From Adelphocoris suturalis (lineage: Eukaryota > Arthropoda > Insecta > Hemiptera > Miridae), in contig CM061047.1 of NCBI GenBank assembly GCA_030762985.1, positions 60,329,798 through 60,393,797 on the forward strand: a stretch of 64,000 nt of DNA, in the 5' to 3' direction. Below the pieces are notes generated by a model. That model did not search any database and was not told the origin of the DNA. It was given only the letters and a program-made list of their open reading frames with translations. The position numbers and the translations under genes were made by a program. Numbering within the stretch: the stretch's first letter is position 1; each line of letters starts with the position of its first letter. This document shows positions 35,001-46,004 of this stretch, one piece after another.

Positions 35001-38000
35001 TGTTCTAGAACCAAAAATTTCAACCATGTATCATGTTTTCTCCTCGATATTGATTCGAAATTCTATGAAAACATCAGAAATTAACAAGCGGTTGCAATCA
35101 TGTTCACAATATCAATTATTGAGAATGATCACCTGTGTGTAAACAATTATTTATATAACCATGCTCATAACTCAGTTTGTTGGACACGCACTTCGCCGTA
35201 GTTAACATAATATTGTTGGATAAATCGAGAGCTTTCGAACGAATGGTCAACGAATTTTGTGGGATGAAAAACGACGAAGTACCATTTCCCTAGCAACGAG
35301 TTGGTTGTAAGCGGAAATCACTGTAATTAATTTCGTGCGCGGAAAAAAATTGACTCGCAAAATTCGCTAGGACCCCAGGGCTAAAACATGATACATGTTA
35401 ATAATCAGCGACTTTAATGGGGCTAGCAAACAAACGATAAACCGCTTTAATGTTTTGAGATACTAGTATTTGAGTGTAACTACTAGTCGCGGTTTCAATA
35501 CTCACCAATCTTGTAAAGAGTCTCAGTATCTGTTTCATCATCTTCACTGAATTCGTCCTGGTCGAAAGAATTTTTGAAGAATAGACGGGTGCCTCGATGG
35601 ATAAAAATGTTTGCGGGTTTTATGTCCATGTGTGCCAAATTTTTGGAGTGGATGAACCTGAAACAAAACGTTTGTATTGATAAACTGGGAGAAATCGGGA
35701 TTTTCAGCAAAGCCAATCAACTAATGATATCCACATCTAGACCACCATAGTTCAAAGCAGAATGGTACAAAAAGGCAAGGGGGGGGGGGGGGTTGCCAAA
35801 ATGGTTTTTGGCATGGGTGCGAAAAAGGTATTTTAAAAATTTTTAATTGGAAGAAGATTCCATCCTAAGAAGTTTGGCACCAACAGCACTCTCCTATAGT
35901 TTTCTTTCTATGATTTTTCGAAGTTTCTCACACTGGTGATGTCAAAGCGCCCCACTCGCCTGGGCGGTACCCCCCCCCCCCCCCCCCCTACCACCAAGAG
36001 TGACGTCACCAGTGCAGTTGAAAAATCATAGAAAGAAAAATACTCAACGTAGGAGAGTGCTGATAGTATAAAATATTCAAGAATGGAATACTTTCATTTA
36101 AAAATATAAGATAAATGCAGATATGCACTCTTTGTTGCCGTCTCTATACTTTCCCCACTTGTTTCCAAATATGGGTGAAACAAGACTGCTGCTTTTATGA
36201 ATCGTTCTCTCTCAAGCTAACAGTTCAAAATGAAAAATCTTTTCAATTTCGAAAGTTAGGGGTAATTTTCCCCCTGAAACTCCACCTCATGTCATCAGGT
36301 ACTACATATTAGGAATGAAGAAATGCCATCCAAAGGAGAGAATAACAAGGATGCCATAGAAATATTCAGAAAACAAGATGGTAAAGCTAAAGACTTTATC
36401 CTACAATGCGTCTCTGACAATATCATAGACCTCATCAGAACCAAAAATACTGCTAAGAAGATGATTGAAACGCTAATGCCCTGTCCTATGTGGACGACCA
36501 AAGAGCGCGAGCGAGCGACCCGCACGACCGAGCGAGCAACCAACTGATTTCAAACAAGGTAAACTGAACGAAGTGTCCTACGTGCCACCGCCCGACGCCC
36601 CGATTCGGGCTGAGGTCGCGCGCTCGGGTTTGATTTTCAAACCAGTTTGATTTTGGTCGCGCGCTCGCCTGGTCGCTCTGCCGGGAGGTTATGTTTTTGC
36701 GTTTTCAAGTTTTGTTCAAGACAACGTTTTTCACTAACTTCCGTTTTGAAATGGGTTTCCACAACTTCATCGCAACTGATTTAGCTCGTACGTTAAATAC
36801 ATGTGCAGTTAATTATTCTTACGAAAACGCCCATACTTCGGATTAACCGGCCAAGACGCCAACCAGCCAGGCTCAGGTCATGAGGTGGCCAGTTAGAAAG
36901 TTAGAGTTTGTAGTTTACTGTATCCAGAAAACCACACCCAGAGCCGAGGGGAACCAGAGACTAGGCTTATGAAATTGGCATCTTGTGCTCAAAATCTGAA
37001 TGAGCTGTAGCTACAAACCAAGGAAGATAATATAGGAATAAACTCACCTCAGCCCCTGACAAGTATGTTCCAAAACCCTTCTCAAATGTTTCTCATCCAA
37101 AGGTCCTTTTTTGAGCTCGTCTTCAAGACTTCCTCCGTTACAATATTCATTCTGCATAAACACATGACCGTCTTCAGTCCAATTGGAGTAGTTTCTCACA
37201 ATGTTTGGATGCTCGAGGACAGCATGTGCATAAATCTCGTTGTGGGAGATTCGCCTGTAATATCGACGAAAGAAATTTCAGTAATTTATTCAAGAAAATG
37301 AGATGACTAAAAAGGTTTACTTTTTTTACTGAGTGTTCAGCCTGGAGACTCCTCATATATGAATAAATAAGGGTGATTTGTGTTGTAACTGACTATCTAA
37401 GGGATACACATCATTCACTGACGGGAAATGAAATGAAGGGAAAAAATGAAGTTAGTAGGTATGATTAATTGCAAAGAAACACCATTATATAATTGCATTA
37501 CAAACTAGAGAATTACAGCCCCTCAAAGCCGTTTCTTACACTTTTATGACATTAATCCCCCTCTTCATCCCAACCCACCAAAAAATTGTTCAAACTCATG
37601 CATGTTCGTAGCCTTATTAATATTTTTATAGAAGTAAAGACTCACTCGTTAGCCGTAGGTTTCAACCCTTTTTTGATGGCGTACAAAACACCGTTGACAA
37701 TATTCATGCACTTGTAGACACAGCCATGTTCTCCAACACCGATGACCTCCAGTTCGAGAAATTCCTGGTCAAAAGAAGTTATTATGCATAACATCATTCA
37801 TTATGTTTGTTCTGTTTGTGTTAATAGTTATTATTAATAGTTTATTTCTAGGTTTTTCATTTACATTATATAACCGCAAGATGGCAGACTCATTAAGATC
37901 TTAGGCTGCAGTGTGTGTGATCTCATGAGTAAATTTATAAATTTAAGTACGATTTTAATTACTTACTTTATTCAAAACTGTCCAGGTGTATAAATGTATC

Positions 38001-41000
38001 AAATTTCAATGTTCTAATTAGCACACACACTCCCTACCTGTGCGCTTTGTTCACATTAACTTTTTTTTGTACGTCGATATACATTTGGCAGTTTTACCAG
38101 AGAATTTGATAGAATTGCTTCGTGTTGAGCCTATTAATAATTATCGATACACCGTCCCTCATGTAATTATAATCCCTGCTGTTGAGTATTGAAGTACAAG
38201 CTAATTCCATGTTACTGTCTAGTCATTTCAAGTCCAAAATCCAGATTCAGTTTCCTTCTGTACTGATGGGCCCCTACAGTGTTTTGAACGATTTACTCTT
38301 AGAAGAGGACTGACTACCTTCGGTTATATGGCCAGGCACTGGACGAAATTTCCTTTGGTCGGCCAATTTGATTACATGGATGAAATCAGAGTTGGGTTTG
38401 GAGTCTAGTGAGCTTCATTCAAGTTTAGCTTCCCTTGAGATTGGGTGGAAGTTCAGTCTCCCGAGCGCGCCTCACTCTGGGGGCCTATGGGATACCACAG
38501 TCAAGCCCATCCGATAAGCGTCTTCTAAATGAACGTCAATCTTCGAGACCACTTTGGTACAATAGTTGTTAGTGTTGGGTTAGTACTCAATAGAAGACCC
38601 TTGGTCTCTTAATCGGATTCCCTTGAAGACTTTTTAGTTCTCATCCTAGGTAAATTTTTTATTCAGATGCCTTCAACTGCTCTCCCTGAATCCAATTTTA
38701 GTTCAGATGAAAGTTCACAGTTGATTCCTAAATAGAAAATTGTGAACCAAGAGTTGAGTAGGTTCTGGAAGAACTGGAGTACTGAATACCATCTTGAACT
38801 TCAGACCTGTACTATATGGAACACGCCTTTTCTTCCTCCATCTATAGATGTAGTTCTGATCCTGGAGGATAATCGCTCCCTCTCTCTTGGTCTATGAGAA
38901 TAATCTCTGAATTGCACCGTGGAGCTAGTGGGGTATCTCGTGTAGCTAAGGTGCTGACATCTACAGTGACGTGGTTCGTCATTTAGTTCTTCTGTCCTTT
39001 ACCTGAAGATGGCTCTGCTAATGACCAGTTTCATTGGCGGGAGAGTATGTTTAACCGTTAGGGGTCTCCCTCACAGTTGAGACTGACAGTTGAAAGCACT
39101 GTGGATCAAGACGCCCAGCAAAGCATGGATCTTGGTGGATTCTACTGTTTGTACTGATCATGGATCCATGAATGTTCAGTACTGGCACAAGTCTCGGGAT
39201 GATATCCCATGAATTTCGTTGCACAAAAACTTAATAGGTACTCTGATTTAGTAGAAATAATCAAGAATTGTGACGGTTAGCTCTTAGTTGGTTCCCTATA
39301 TCATTTAGATGATGAACGCTATTGGATTGATGGTAGGGTGTGCGCATACACAAACATGAATCATAGCCCCATTTCGCTTACTATGACTGTTGTATTTCAC
39401 ATTCAATACTTATGACTTGTACTTTACCCTGGTCGTTAACTGGCAGCAAATTCAAGAGACAACCAGCTTGCGCATACTGGAGCAGAAAGGAGATGCTATG
39501 AAAATAACGTTCATAAGAGTTTGGATCGTCGTCCACTACAAACTTCATCGCGCTTTCGCAGTTTGCAATGGACAGTGTTATGTTATATTTTATTGGTCCC
39601 TTGTTGATTACCACAATAATTGATCTAATAGACCTGATTGTTTGCCAGAATTCGTGCACAAACATTTTAGAAGTTCTAAAAAAAAAACGTCGATTCAATT
39701 CAATTCAATCAATGAAATTTAATTACGTTTTTCAGCATAATTTTGTGCAAATATTTTTTAATGTCCTAGTTAATCGCTAATAATTTTGTTTCGATGAAAA
39801 CTCTGCTAAAAATTTTAAATTTAACGATTTTTTACGTTTGTAACAATTTTTCTATTTTTAGTTATTTTTTGAGTACCTCTTTTAAAATTTGACCAATTTG
39901 ACCTTAATTTTTCGGAGCAAGAACGGGATTTTTATCTCAATCCTAAGGAGAGTTATTGTCTGGAAATGACGTATATATATATATGAAAAAGCGCAAACTT
40001 CAGGAATCGTTTCAGAATGCCTCAAAACGGATTTCAAAGAAGAAATTTTTCAAAAACTTTGATTTTAAAATTTTTCCAGCCTTTGCAATAGCTTCATTTT
40101 CTACAAAAATTCGTTAAAATTACCAAATATATTCCAAAATATATGTTATTCATAAATGATTTCTATCTCCCATCTGATCCCGTTTCTTCGCGAACATTTG
40201 CCCAGTTTCTTTTGTATATCTCGACAATGGTAACGTGTATCCTTCATATTAAAAAATGGGGAATAAAGTATTAAATGTAGCACACAGTGGAAACTTGTGG
40301 TGTAAGGAGATTATTTATATTAAATTGTGCAATTAATTTGTGCAATTGTGCCTATTAAATTGTGCAAAAGTGAGACTGAAACGGTGAAAACTGGGGAAAC
40401 ATGCTTACAACGAATACCATATTGTTAATAATTATAAACGTAAAAACTATAATTGTGGAGGCAAGATTTTTGACTAACAATAAGTTTTTTAATTCTCTAG
40501 ATTTTTAACGAAATCCAGGACATATGAAACTATGTAGGGAGATATTCACCATACAAGGGGGAAAATTACACTGAACGTGCGCCAACGATCACGGATCATG
40601 AAAGAAAATAAAGTGAATGATTTGACACAGTTCAAAACTATACTTTTTTTATAATTATAAAATTTATAAATTCATAAAATGATAAAATTTAGCAAAAAAC
40701 AAGTTGAAAATGTTGGAAATTGGTGTGAGTTGGATCTTGGAATATTAACGTTTTCTCAAAGATTAAATCTTAAAGTACTCACATACATCGATCCTAATAA
40801 AACACATTCGAATCTATATAGATCACAGACTGACAATTGAAAAGACCCGTACTTATACATACCTAGGTATTTATTACAGAGAGAAGATTGAAATATCCTG
40901 AACTATATCGATCAGACTGATAATTGAACAATCCCATACTTGAGTAGGTCACATGAATGATACAAATGTGCTGAACCAATTATATCATAGATTGTTAAAC

Positions 41001-44000
41001 GTGCAATCCTAAATCTACAACTATCACACTCCAATAAGGGGAAAATCCAATAAAGAACAATGTGGATCACAGAACTACAATATCGAGCAATTCTCAACAA
41101 TATAGATCACATCCTAGACTGGTTTTGACAATCAAGCCCACCATCAGTACCAAGTCAACCAACTACTGATGAAGGCTTCATTGCTGATACTCATTACCAG
41201 CTAGCTTCTTTTAAAATTCTAAATTGACAGTAGATCGTGATCAATATCAGTAATTCAATTGACAGTCTAGAGCGGATATTAATCTTTAGAATATTTTTTT
41301 CCCCTTATCAGTCTGTGAACGTCACTAATACTTGTAAGTTCTCCAATTTGTTGACAGCAATGTTTACTTTACCTGCTTGAATCTAGGAGAGTTGAAATCA
41401 GAGAGACGGGGCCTCATACGCTTACATTCAACTTCATCAGAAGTGTCGGCTGCAGAACTATCCATCAATGATGAACTGTTCTGCAAATCCTGTTCGTGTT
41501 CCACTCCAGAGCCATCAAAGAGAATCCTCTTGGGCGAAGATCTAAAAATAAAATAAAAAGTTCCAGACAAACAGCATAATCGTACGAGCGAATTATCGGA
41601 AACTGACGTATTATATTTAAGTTAAAATTGAGGACCTTGAGAGCAAAGAAAAGGACAACAATAATTTTTATAGGGGAAAAAACTTGTTCTTAAACAATAT
41701 TAATTCTGCTATGCTCAATGATTAGGTCAATAAATCTTGCATTTGATCAATAAAGTCATTGATCAGATATAATAGTGATAATATGAAATATAATTTCAAG
41801 TAGAACTGTCGAAGACAAACACTGCAAGACAGCTGATGGGCCCAGAAAAGGTGGAGAAGATCCACATGACAAAGCTCAGTCGTAACGTATAAGATCAGAA
41901 GGCAAGAAGTAGGGGCTTTAAATAAACTGACTAGGGCGAAGCAGTAATATTCCCTCATTTTGGTTTATTATTTCCAATAATAAGCCTACGTGATCGTATA
42001 GCAAAAAATTTTTATAACCCCCCCTCAAACTTTGTCACTTTACGTTTCAAGGTGCGTAGAATCCAAATTTGAAATGTCCGTCCGCCGTTCGGGCCATAAA
42101 AGGCCTTAGAATTGACTTTAAAAATCTGTTCTTTCGCACATAGACTCCACTTGGGGTCTAGTTGGTCCTAACCTCGCTAGCTCGATCGCTCCACTCTCAT
42201 GGGTGCTATGAGCCAAAAATAGGTGAAAAAGTGTCTTTTTTTTTTGTATATTTCAAGTTGTATAGAAATTGGAGAGTTATGAGTGAAGAGAAAATGTTAG
42301 CTATTAATTTTATGGGAAAAAAAGTATTCTAAATGATACTCTTCTATTCAAAAAGAGATTTTGGATTTTAGGCTATTTTTTGCAATTTTATAGATTTTTT
42401 AAAACAAAATTTAATGAAGTTCAAATTTTTAGCATAATTTCGTACATAAATTTTTGAATGTTCTATTTCATAGTTGATAAACTTTATTTGACCAATCTTA
42501 TGCTAAAAAATATCAATTCAACAATTCTTAGCCATTTTCAGTGATTTTGTCAGCACATTTTTTGAAATTTGACCAATTAGATGATATCAATATACAGTAT
42601 AGGTAACACTTTTATGTGTTGGAAAGATGACTTGGTAATAAATTGTTTTGTTTATCACCTATATTAAAAAGCGTAAAATTGTGAGATTCCGCTGCTGTAA
42701 TGGATTGAACCCATTTGTGAGGTCCGAAGCTCCGAGTTCCGATACTAAATATACTATAAGCGGCGTTTAATAATTATGGACCAGAGATCTACGTAGAAGG
42801 GCTGTCTAATACATAAATAATAAACCTTTGTGTAATAATTTGCAGCGTTTTTTAGTTTAGTATTGAGTTCTCGTCATGGCACCGCTATAGCAAGTGGCAG
42901 CAGCCGCGTACATTTCGATTGAATAATATTCAATCGAAATTATAAGTGAGAATTATATTATAAGTGAGAATGAGGAAGAAGAAACCGCGTTGGTGATGCA
43001 AAATTTTATAAAACTGGCGAAGTTTAGCAGTAGTGGGGTTCTTCTGGGTCAGAACAACACTTGGGACATGTCAATAAACTCAAGGATGTACTTTTTTCCC
43101 CACTCCATGTCTACGTCCATACCGTTGAAACAAAAACACGAACAGATGAAATAGTGGAAATAATGCACAGAACTGTGAGAAGGGTGATGAACGGCAGTGG
43201 AGGGGAATTTCAAGAACGAAGGTACAATAGGTATGAACTATGAATCCGTCCTAAATAGTCTCACCCCGCACCAGTCATCCCTTTTAAACGCCCAGGAAAA
43301 CCGCCAACAAGCGGATCGGCTCCATCCCTTTGAAGTTTTGCTCCGAACCACGGATTTGATTGGTTCGGAAAAACGATAAGACATTTGTTACAAGTGCATG
43401 TATGCAACTCAAGGTGCACCCTGTAATGCCCCAAAAATATGATACAATACCTGAATTCGAACTCGTGCCTTTTCCTTAGCCAGAAAGAAAGCTCTCAAAA
43501 GACCGCTCCTTTATGCACTGTGCAACCGAGGCCAATTATGTCAAACCTCTTCGACTGCAGGAGTTTTCGCCTGAATATATTAACCCTATAAATATTTGCG
43601 CATTATCTCTATCTGATTATTATGAGGAAACTAGATTTAAAGTCACTTCCTGGATCGAGATTTTTCAACTTCAGGATTGGGTTTACAACCGAAGGGCTGC
43701 GATATCAGCGCATAAAATTCACAAAAAGCCAACTGGAGTAAAAACAAATATGTAATTATTGCTACCTACCTAATACACCGTGAGTAAATTAACATTACCT
43801 TAAGTCTTTGGGTGGTTAGGTACACATAGGAAGGTTCCAGAAAAAACAACATATTCCATTAATGTAGGTAAATTAACGAAACGTGTTTAGGGTACATCAT
43901 TTTATCGTTAAACCAGGGATTTTCATCAACGTTGGAAGAATAGGTTCTGCAAGAGTGACACGAGGTGAAATATGCAAAGAACGAAATTGAGAAATGGTGA

Positions 44001-45153
44001 TAGTGTCCAACCATATGGAGACCATGTTCTGAGAAACGAGATGGTTTAACTACCTATATTCACACAAAAACAGTTCCTGACTATGCATATTCACTATACA
44101 AGTGATATATCTTCAAACAGCTTGACACAGAATAGAAACTCGTTCGATTCTAGTAGACTACACATACCTACGACTGGTTACAGCTAAATCCCTGGGACTT
44201 GAATGGAAATTCAACATCCGATAAAACAATTCGACTATCGAGTAATAAAATGACACCAACAAATTAATGGTAGTCCAATAGAAAAATATGATGCGGTATG
44301 CTAAAACATAACTACTACCTAACGGCAGGAAGAATGGGTTGAGGATGTTTTTGAGAGTTTCACACTACTATAGTGAGTAACTACAATTGTCCGATAACCG
44401 TCCTACGATAAACGATTTTACAATCAGACAATGAAATTGGGTTTTGGCTTGCGATACGTACGTAGCATTCAAGGTAAATGTATGTACTACGTATCTGCAG
44501 AGAGCTTTCGGATGACTCAGTTTCCGACCTCAGGCCATCAGCTGTTTGGTAACGTATTTAATCAAAATATACCAAGGATATATAACTTCCGTTACTTGCA
44601 CTTACATTTTTTCAGGTGACACAAAGAACGATAAGTGACTAGAACGAACAAACAAGCTAATTATCAGCAAATCTTACCTCTTAGCGGAGCGTTTGGAGGA
44701 GCGTGACTCATTCATGGAGCGGTCGGGGGGTGTGAAGGGGTTCATCACATCCATCGGTGACGATATCGTCTGACTCAACGGGTACAAATCCCTGCCTTGC
44801 CCACTGAATCCCAGACGAGATCTCTGCAGCCTGAGGGGAGCAGTTCTGGCCCTCGGTGCCATCCTCTGGGCACATGGTGACGGGGTAGGCGTAGATGTAA
44901 AAGGAAGATCAAACCTCGACTTGATGAACGGCCTCGGTGACTCGATTATCCTCATCGACCGGATTTTCCTGTAAGGTGGACTCTGCGGAGAAAGCATCAA
45001 GCCCAGAGATTTGTTCAGCTTCAGGCTCTGGTCGTTCGGAGGAGTCTCGGGCCTGGGGGAGACGTCCCCGTCATGGGAATCGTTGCTGTCGTCCGTGGTA
45101 ATCAGCAATGTCGGTCTTCGAATGAAATTTATATCGTCGTCAACAACTTCCAT
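28906..45153 (-). CDS. Wee1: Wee1 tyrosine kinase, nine coding exons
   Basis: Wee1 is a nuclear kinase that phosphorylates Cdk1 on the inhibitory tyrosine and delays mitosis. Coding exons are 45153-44678, 41541-41373, 37764-37646, 37254-37048, 35657-35506, 33944-33816, 33589-33462, 32611-32462 and 29049-28906. All have gt/ag borders and join in phase to 557 residues. Residues 1-215 are rich in Ser/Thr-Pro sites and include NPFTPPD. The kinase domain runs from about 216 to 490: glycine loop GVGEHG (224-229), Lys246 in YAIKK, NEYCNGGSL, catalytic loop HMDIKPANIF with Asp335, and DLG (376-378) in place of DFG, as is normal for Wee1 and not Myt1. A coiled-coil-like KHELKASKQKIQVLEQRLE follows, then GKKAKRSLS at the C-terminus. 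The start was chosen for its aagATGg context; an ATG four codons upstream is possible. An aataaa on the minus strand at 28531-28536 may be the poly(A) signal. Confidence 0.93.
29050..30034. other. Wee1 intron 8, repeat-poor part
   Basis: It contains a ttccctgac-type repeat scrap at about 29773-29835. An isolated catggatatgtcta word near 29957 matches the tips of the fold-back elements that follow. No gene is seen on either strand. Confidence 0.5.
30035..31045. mobile_element. Fold-back element, three copies of one unit (two direct, one inverted)
   Basis: A unit of about 320-330 bp starts gacatggatatgtcttttgg, continues with aaggaattttt and cgcgacac, and later tagggaagagtaactccca. It occurs at 30035-30352 and 30353-30683 in tandem and at about 30688-31045 inverted. 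The outer ends are inverted copies, so the whole can fold into a long hairpin. No protein is encoded. It lies in Wee1 intron 8. Related elements are at 31753-32286 and 35024-35398. Confidence 0.75.
31753..32286. mobile_element. Related MITE with acatggatatgtctttg ends
   Basis: The ends are inverted: gacatggatatgtctttgct at the left and caaagacatatccatgt at the right. Interior words (tacaacccagNcgtt, ctaggg, aatcgttcgccact) match the fold-back unit at 30035-31045. It is non-coding and lies in Wee1 intron 8. Confidence 0.6.
32462..32611 (-). CDS. Wee1: Wee1 exon 8
   Basis: It encodes RMVHPNPEQRPSAEDIL, the end of the kinase fold, then the coiled-coil-like KQKIQVLEQRLE. A gtgagt donor follows at once. 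Without splicing the frame would run 16 more codons to a stop at 32411; conservation of exon 9 argues for splicing. Confidence 0.9.
33462..33589 (-). CDS. Wee1: Wee1 exon 7
   Basis: It encodes LTLYEAAGGGPLPKNGDEWH and onward to INALIK in the C-lobe. The acceptor is ttacag; the donor is gtaaga. Confidence 0.92.
33816..33944 (-). CDS. Wee1: Wee1 exon 6
   Basis: It encodes the DLGHVTR metal-binding segment, EGDCRFLPKEIL and KVDIFALG. The donor is gtgtgt. Confidence 0.92.
34748..34985. repeat. Dispersed repeat, copy 2 (matches 1-235)
   Basis: It shares its ordered words with the first 235 bases of the window and lies in the same orientation, 34.7 kb away, in Wee1 intron 5. Confidence 0.55.
35024..35398. 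mobile_element. Diverged member of the same MITE family
   Basis: The ends catgtatcatgtttt and aaaacatgatacatg are inverted copies. The right interior (ccctagcaacgagttggttgt, gaccccagggctaaaa) is alignable, inverted, with 31753-31910. It lies in Wee1 intron 5. Confidence 0.55.
35506..35657 (-). CDS. Wee1: Wee1 exon 5
   Basis: It encodes the catalytic loop HMDIKPANIFIHRG and an acidic insert (DEFSEDDETDTET). The donor is gtgagt. Confidence 0.92.
35840..36095. repeat. Imperfect hairpin with 19-nt C run in its loop
   Basis: 35899-35945 (tttctttctatgatttttc, later cactggtgatgtca) pairs with 36000-36045. The outer words cagcactctccta and ttccatYct also pair. The loop holds C19 at 35970-35988. A separate G run at about 35777-35792 is flanked by ggcaa and ttgcc. 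It is probably a MITE in Wee1 intron 4. Confidence 0.55.
36290..36473 (+). pseudogene. Ty1/copia-type gag fragment
   Basis: About 50 residues from 36323 read SKGENNKDAIEIFRKQDGKA, then CVSDNIIDLIRTKNTAKKMI. The pattern of a D/K-rich K-x-D-x-K-A block, a short alternating hydrophobic stretch and T-A-K-x-M is that of copia-like Gag. There is no protease or RT next to it. It ends where the Harbinger-like end begins at 36477 and lies in Wee1 intron 4. Confidence 0.45.
36477..36735 (+). mobile_element. End fragment of the PIF/Harbinger family of 54718-63698
   Basis: It starts after TAA (36474-36476) with tgccctgtcctatgtggacg. It stays alignable, in reverse complement, with 63445-63698, including a gcgcgagcgagcgaccc block, the aagtgtcctacgtgccacc word and aaaccagtttgattttggtc. 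The match stops near 36730, so this is a one-ended fragment. Confidence 0.65.
36740..36800. repeat. Copy of the gaaatgggtttccacaactt dispersed family
   Basis: ttgaaatgggtttccacaac then ttcatcgNaactgatttagYtcgt matches, in reverse complement, the words at 8800-8840, 9190-9235 and 15541-15590. Confidence 0.6.
37048..37254 (-). CDS. Wee1: Wee1 exon 4
   Basis: It encodes NEIYAHAVLEHPNIVRNYSN, MQNEYCNGGSLEDEL and LRRVLEHTCQGL, that is helix C, the hinge and the start of the C-lobe. The donor is gtgagt. Confidence 0.93.
37646..37764 (-). CDS. Wee1: Wee1 exon 3
   Basis: It encodes the kinase N-lobe: EFLELEVIGVGEHGCVYKC, then YAIKKGLKP with the ATP-binding lysine. The acceptor is ttttgaccag; the donor is gtgagt. 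Confidence 0.92.
38230..39135 (+). pseudogene. BEL/Pao retrotransposon integrase and C-terminal pol relic
   Basis: Frames together give WKFSLPSAPHSGGLWDTTVK (about 38445), the conserved BEL/Pao integrase block, then a badly eroded stretch, then SRFWKNWSTEYHLELQ (about 38757), the characteristic W-x-x-W-x-x-E-Y tail. An FHWRE-type start of the next block may be at about 39028. Several stops and frameshifts are present, and no LTR or RT is found. It is antisense to Wee1 within intron 2. Confidence 0.7.
39700..39985 (+). repeat. AT-rich dispersed repeat (ttcagcataa family)
   Basis: It contains tttttcagcataattttgtg, ctgctaaaaattttaaattt and gagttattgtctggaaatga, then a short (TA) run. It is the reverse complement of 3718-4070 and lies in Wee1 intron 2. 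Confidence 0.55.
39986..41372. other. Wee1 intron 2, remainder
   Basis: AT-rich, no gene seen. Reiterated tatcgatcagactgaYaattga and gatcacagactgacaattga words between 40780 and 41250 suggest a weak local repeat. Confidence 0.45.
41373..41541 (-). CDS. Wee1: Wee1 exon 2
   Basis: It begins RSSPKRILFDG and ends NSPRFKQ, just before the kinase domain. The acceptor is tttattttatttttag; the donor is gtaaag. The phase fits exons 1 and 3. Confidence 0.88.
42240..42560 (+). repeat. AT-rich dispersed repeat (ttcagcataa family)
   Basis: It contains attcaaaaagagattttgga, tagcataatttcgtacataa, then atttttgaatgttctatttc, alignable with 2040-2240. It lies in Wee1 intron 1. Confidence 0.55.
42561..44677. 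other. Wee1 intron 1, remainder
   Basis: ORFs of 60-80 codons at 43061-43379 and 43513-43755 have no domain I recognise. The first region is less AT-rich and could be a transposon scrap. No splice-bounded exon is supported. Confidence 0.4.
44678..45153 (-). CDS. Wee1: Wee1 exon 1
   Basis: This exon encodes residues 1-158 plus two bases of an Arg codon. It is Ser/Pro-rich with many SP/TP sites and NPFTPPD. The donor is gtaagat at 44671-44677. Confidence 0.9.
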
Positions 45154-45267
45154 CTTGATCACCATAAATATCACAAAATTTTATTAAAACGGAATGGAAA
45201 AATGACTAAATTTCACGTAATCGCGACAATACACATTGACCATTACAGAAACTTAGGTGCACAAAAA

Positions 45268-45295
45268 CAACATGGCGGAGGAGGCGCGAAAATGG
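45268..45295 (-). promoter_or_regulatory. Wee1: Putative Wee1 promoter: E2F-like and YY1-like sites
   Basis: About 115-140 bp upstream of the start codon, ggcgcgaaaa (45283-45292) is an E2F/DP-type site (TTTCGCGCC on the gene strand), and caacatggcgg (45269-45279) is a YY1-type site. E2F control would suit a cell-cycle gene. Assignment rests on motif match and position only. Confidence 0.4.
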
Positions 45296-46004
45296 CTAAA
45301 ATCGGCAGATGGTTGAACAATGCTGCCAACCAAACTGCAAAGTAGTCCCTAACTAAATCTCAAAATGTTTGATCAAGATAGCTGAAAAAATTTATCCTTA
45401 CCTGGCAACACAAATCGTTGTTGAAATCCTGACATCTCATGTCCCAAAAATGTGAATTTGATTTTTTTTTTAGATGCCTTTGGATTCGTATTTTCGCACC
45501 CAACAAGTTTGTAGCAGTTTTTTATCGATTCAACGTTAAACTGCGCCTCAATCGAGAAGCATGAAATAATACTAGTTTAATCCAGTTTAAACAAGTTTTC
45601 CTCTATCCTCTACAGAAAACAGGAGGGGGTTTGAATGTTTGTCGCTTGAACTTAAAAACTTCAAATGGTAGTAAACGGTTGGCTGAGAACGATTCAAAAT
45701 CACAGATTTATTTACTTTGTCCCGACTATGTTAGTTTCATTGGTATCAGTTGACCGGGGAAGAAAAGTAAAGTAGGTACGTACTATAATCTGCTTGTTTT
45801 CGGGAGGGAGAGTTTGCTGCCACAGAACGTTGTCACGGTATCCTTTCTATGAACTTTTAGAAATCCGTAGGGTAGCCTACGGATTTAAAAAAATTTTACA
45901 AATCCGTAGACAGGGTTGCCCTGCAGCTTATGATGAGCAAGCGCGATAAATGTTACTTTTCCGCGTCATAGGTCATACATATTATGTTACATGTCGCGTA
46001 ATAC
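45296..46004. other. Wee1 upstream region
   Basis: No gene is seen. A small inverted word (aatccgtagg / cctacggatt) occurs at about 45863-45910. Confidence 0.45.

Noticed and set aside
39381..39780. Overlapping ORFs of 70-105 codons on both strands
   Set aside because: They overlap each other and a dispersed repeat, show no domain, and lie in a Wee1 intron.
43425..43500. Second tRNA-like B box (gagttcgaattc on the minus strand)
   Set aside because: The A box and stems do not fit a cloverleaf.
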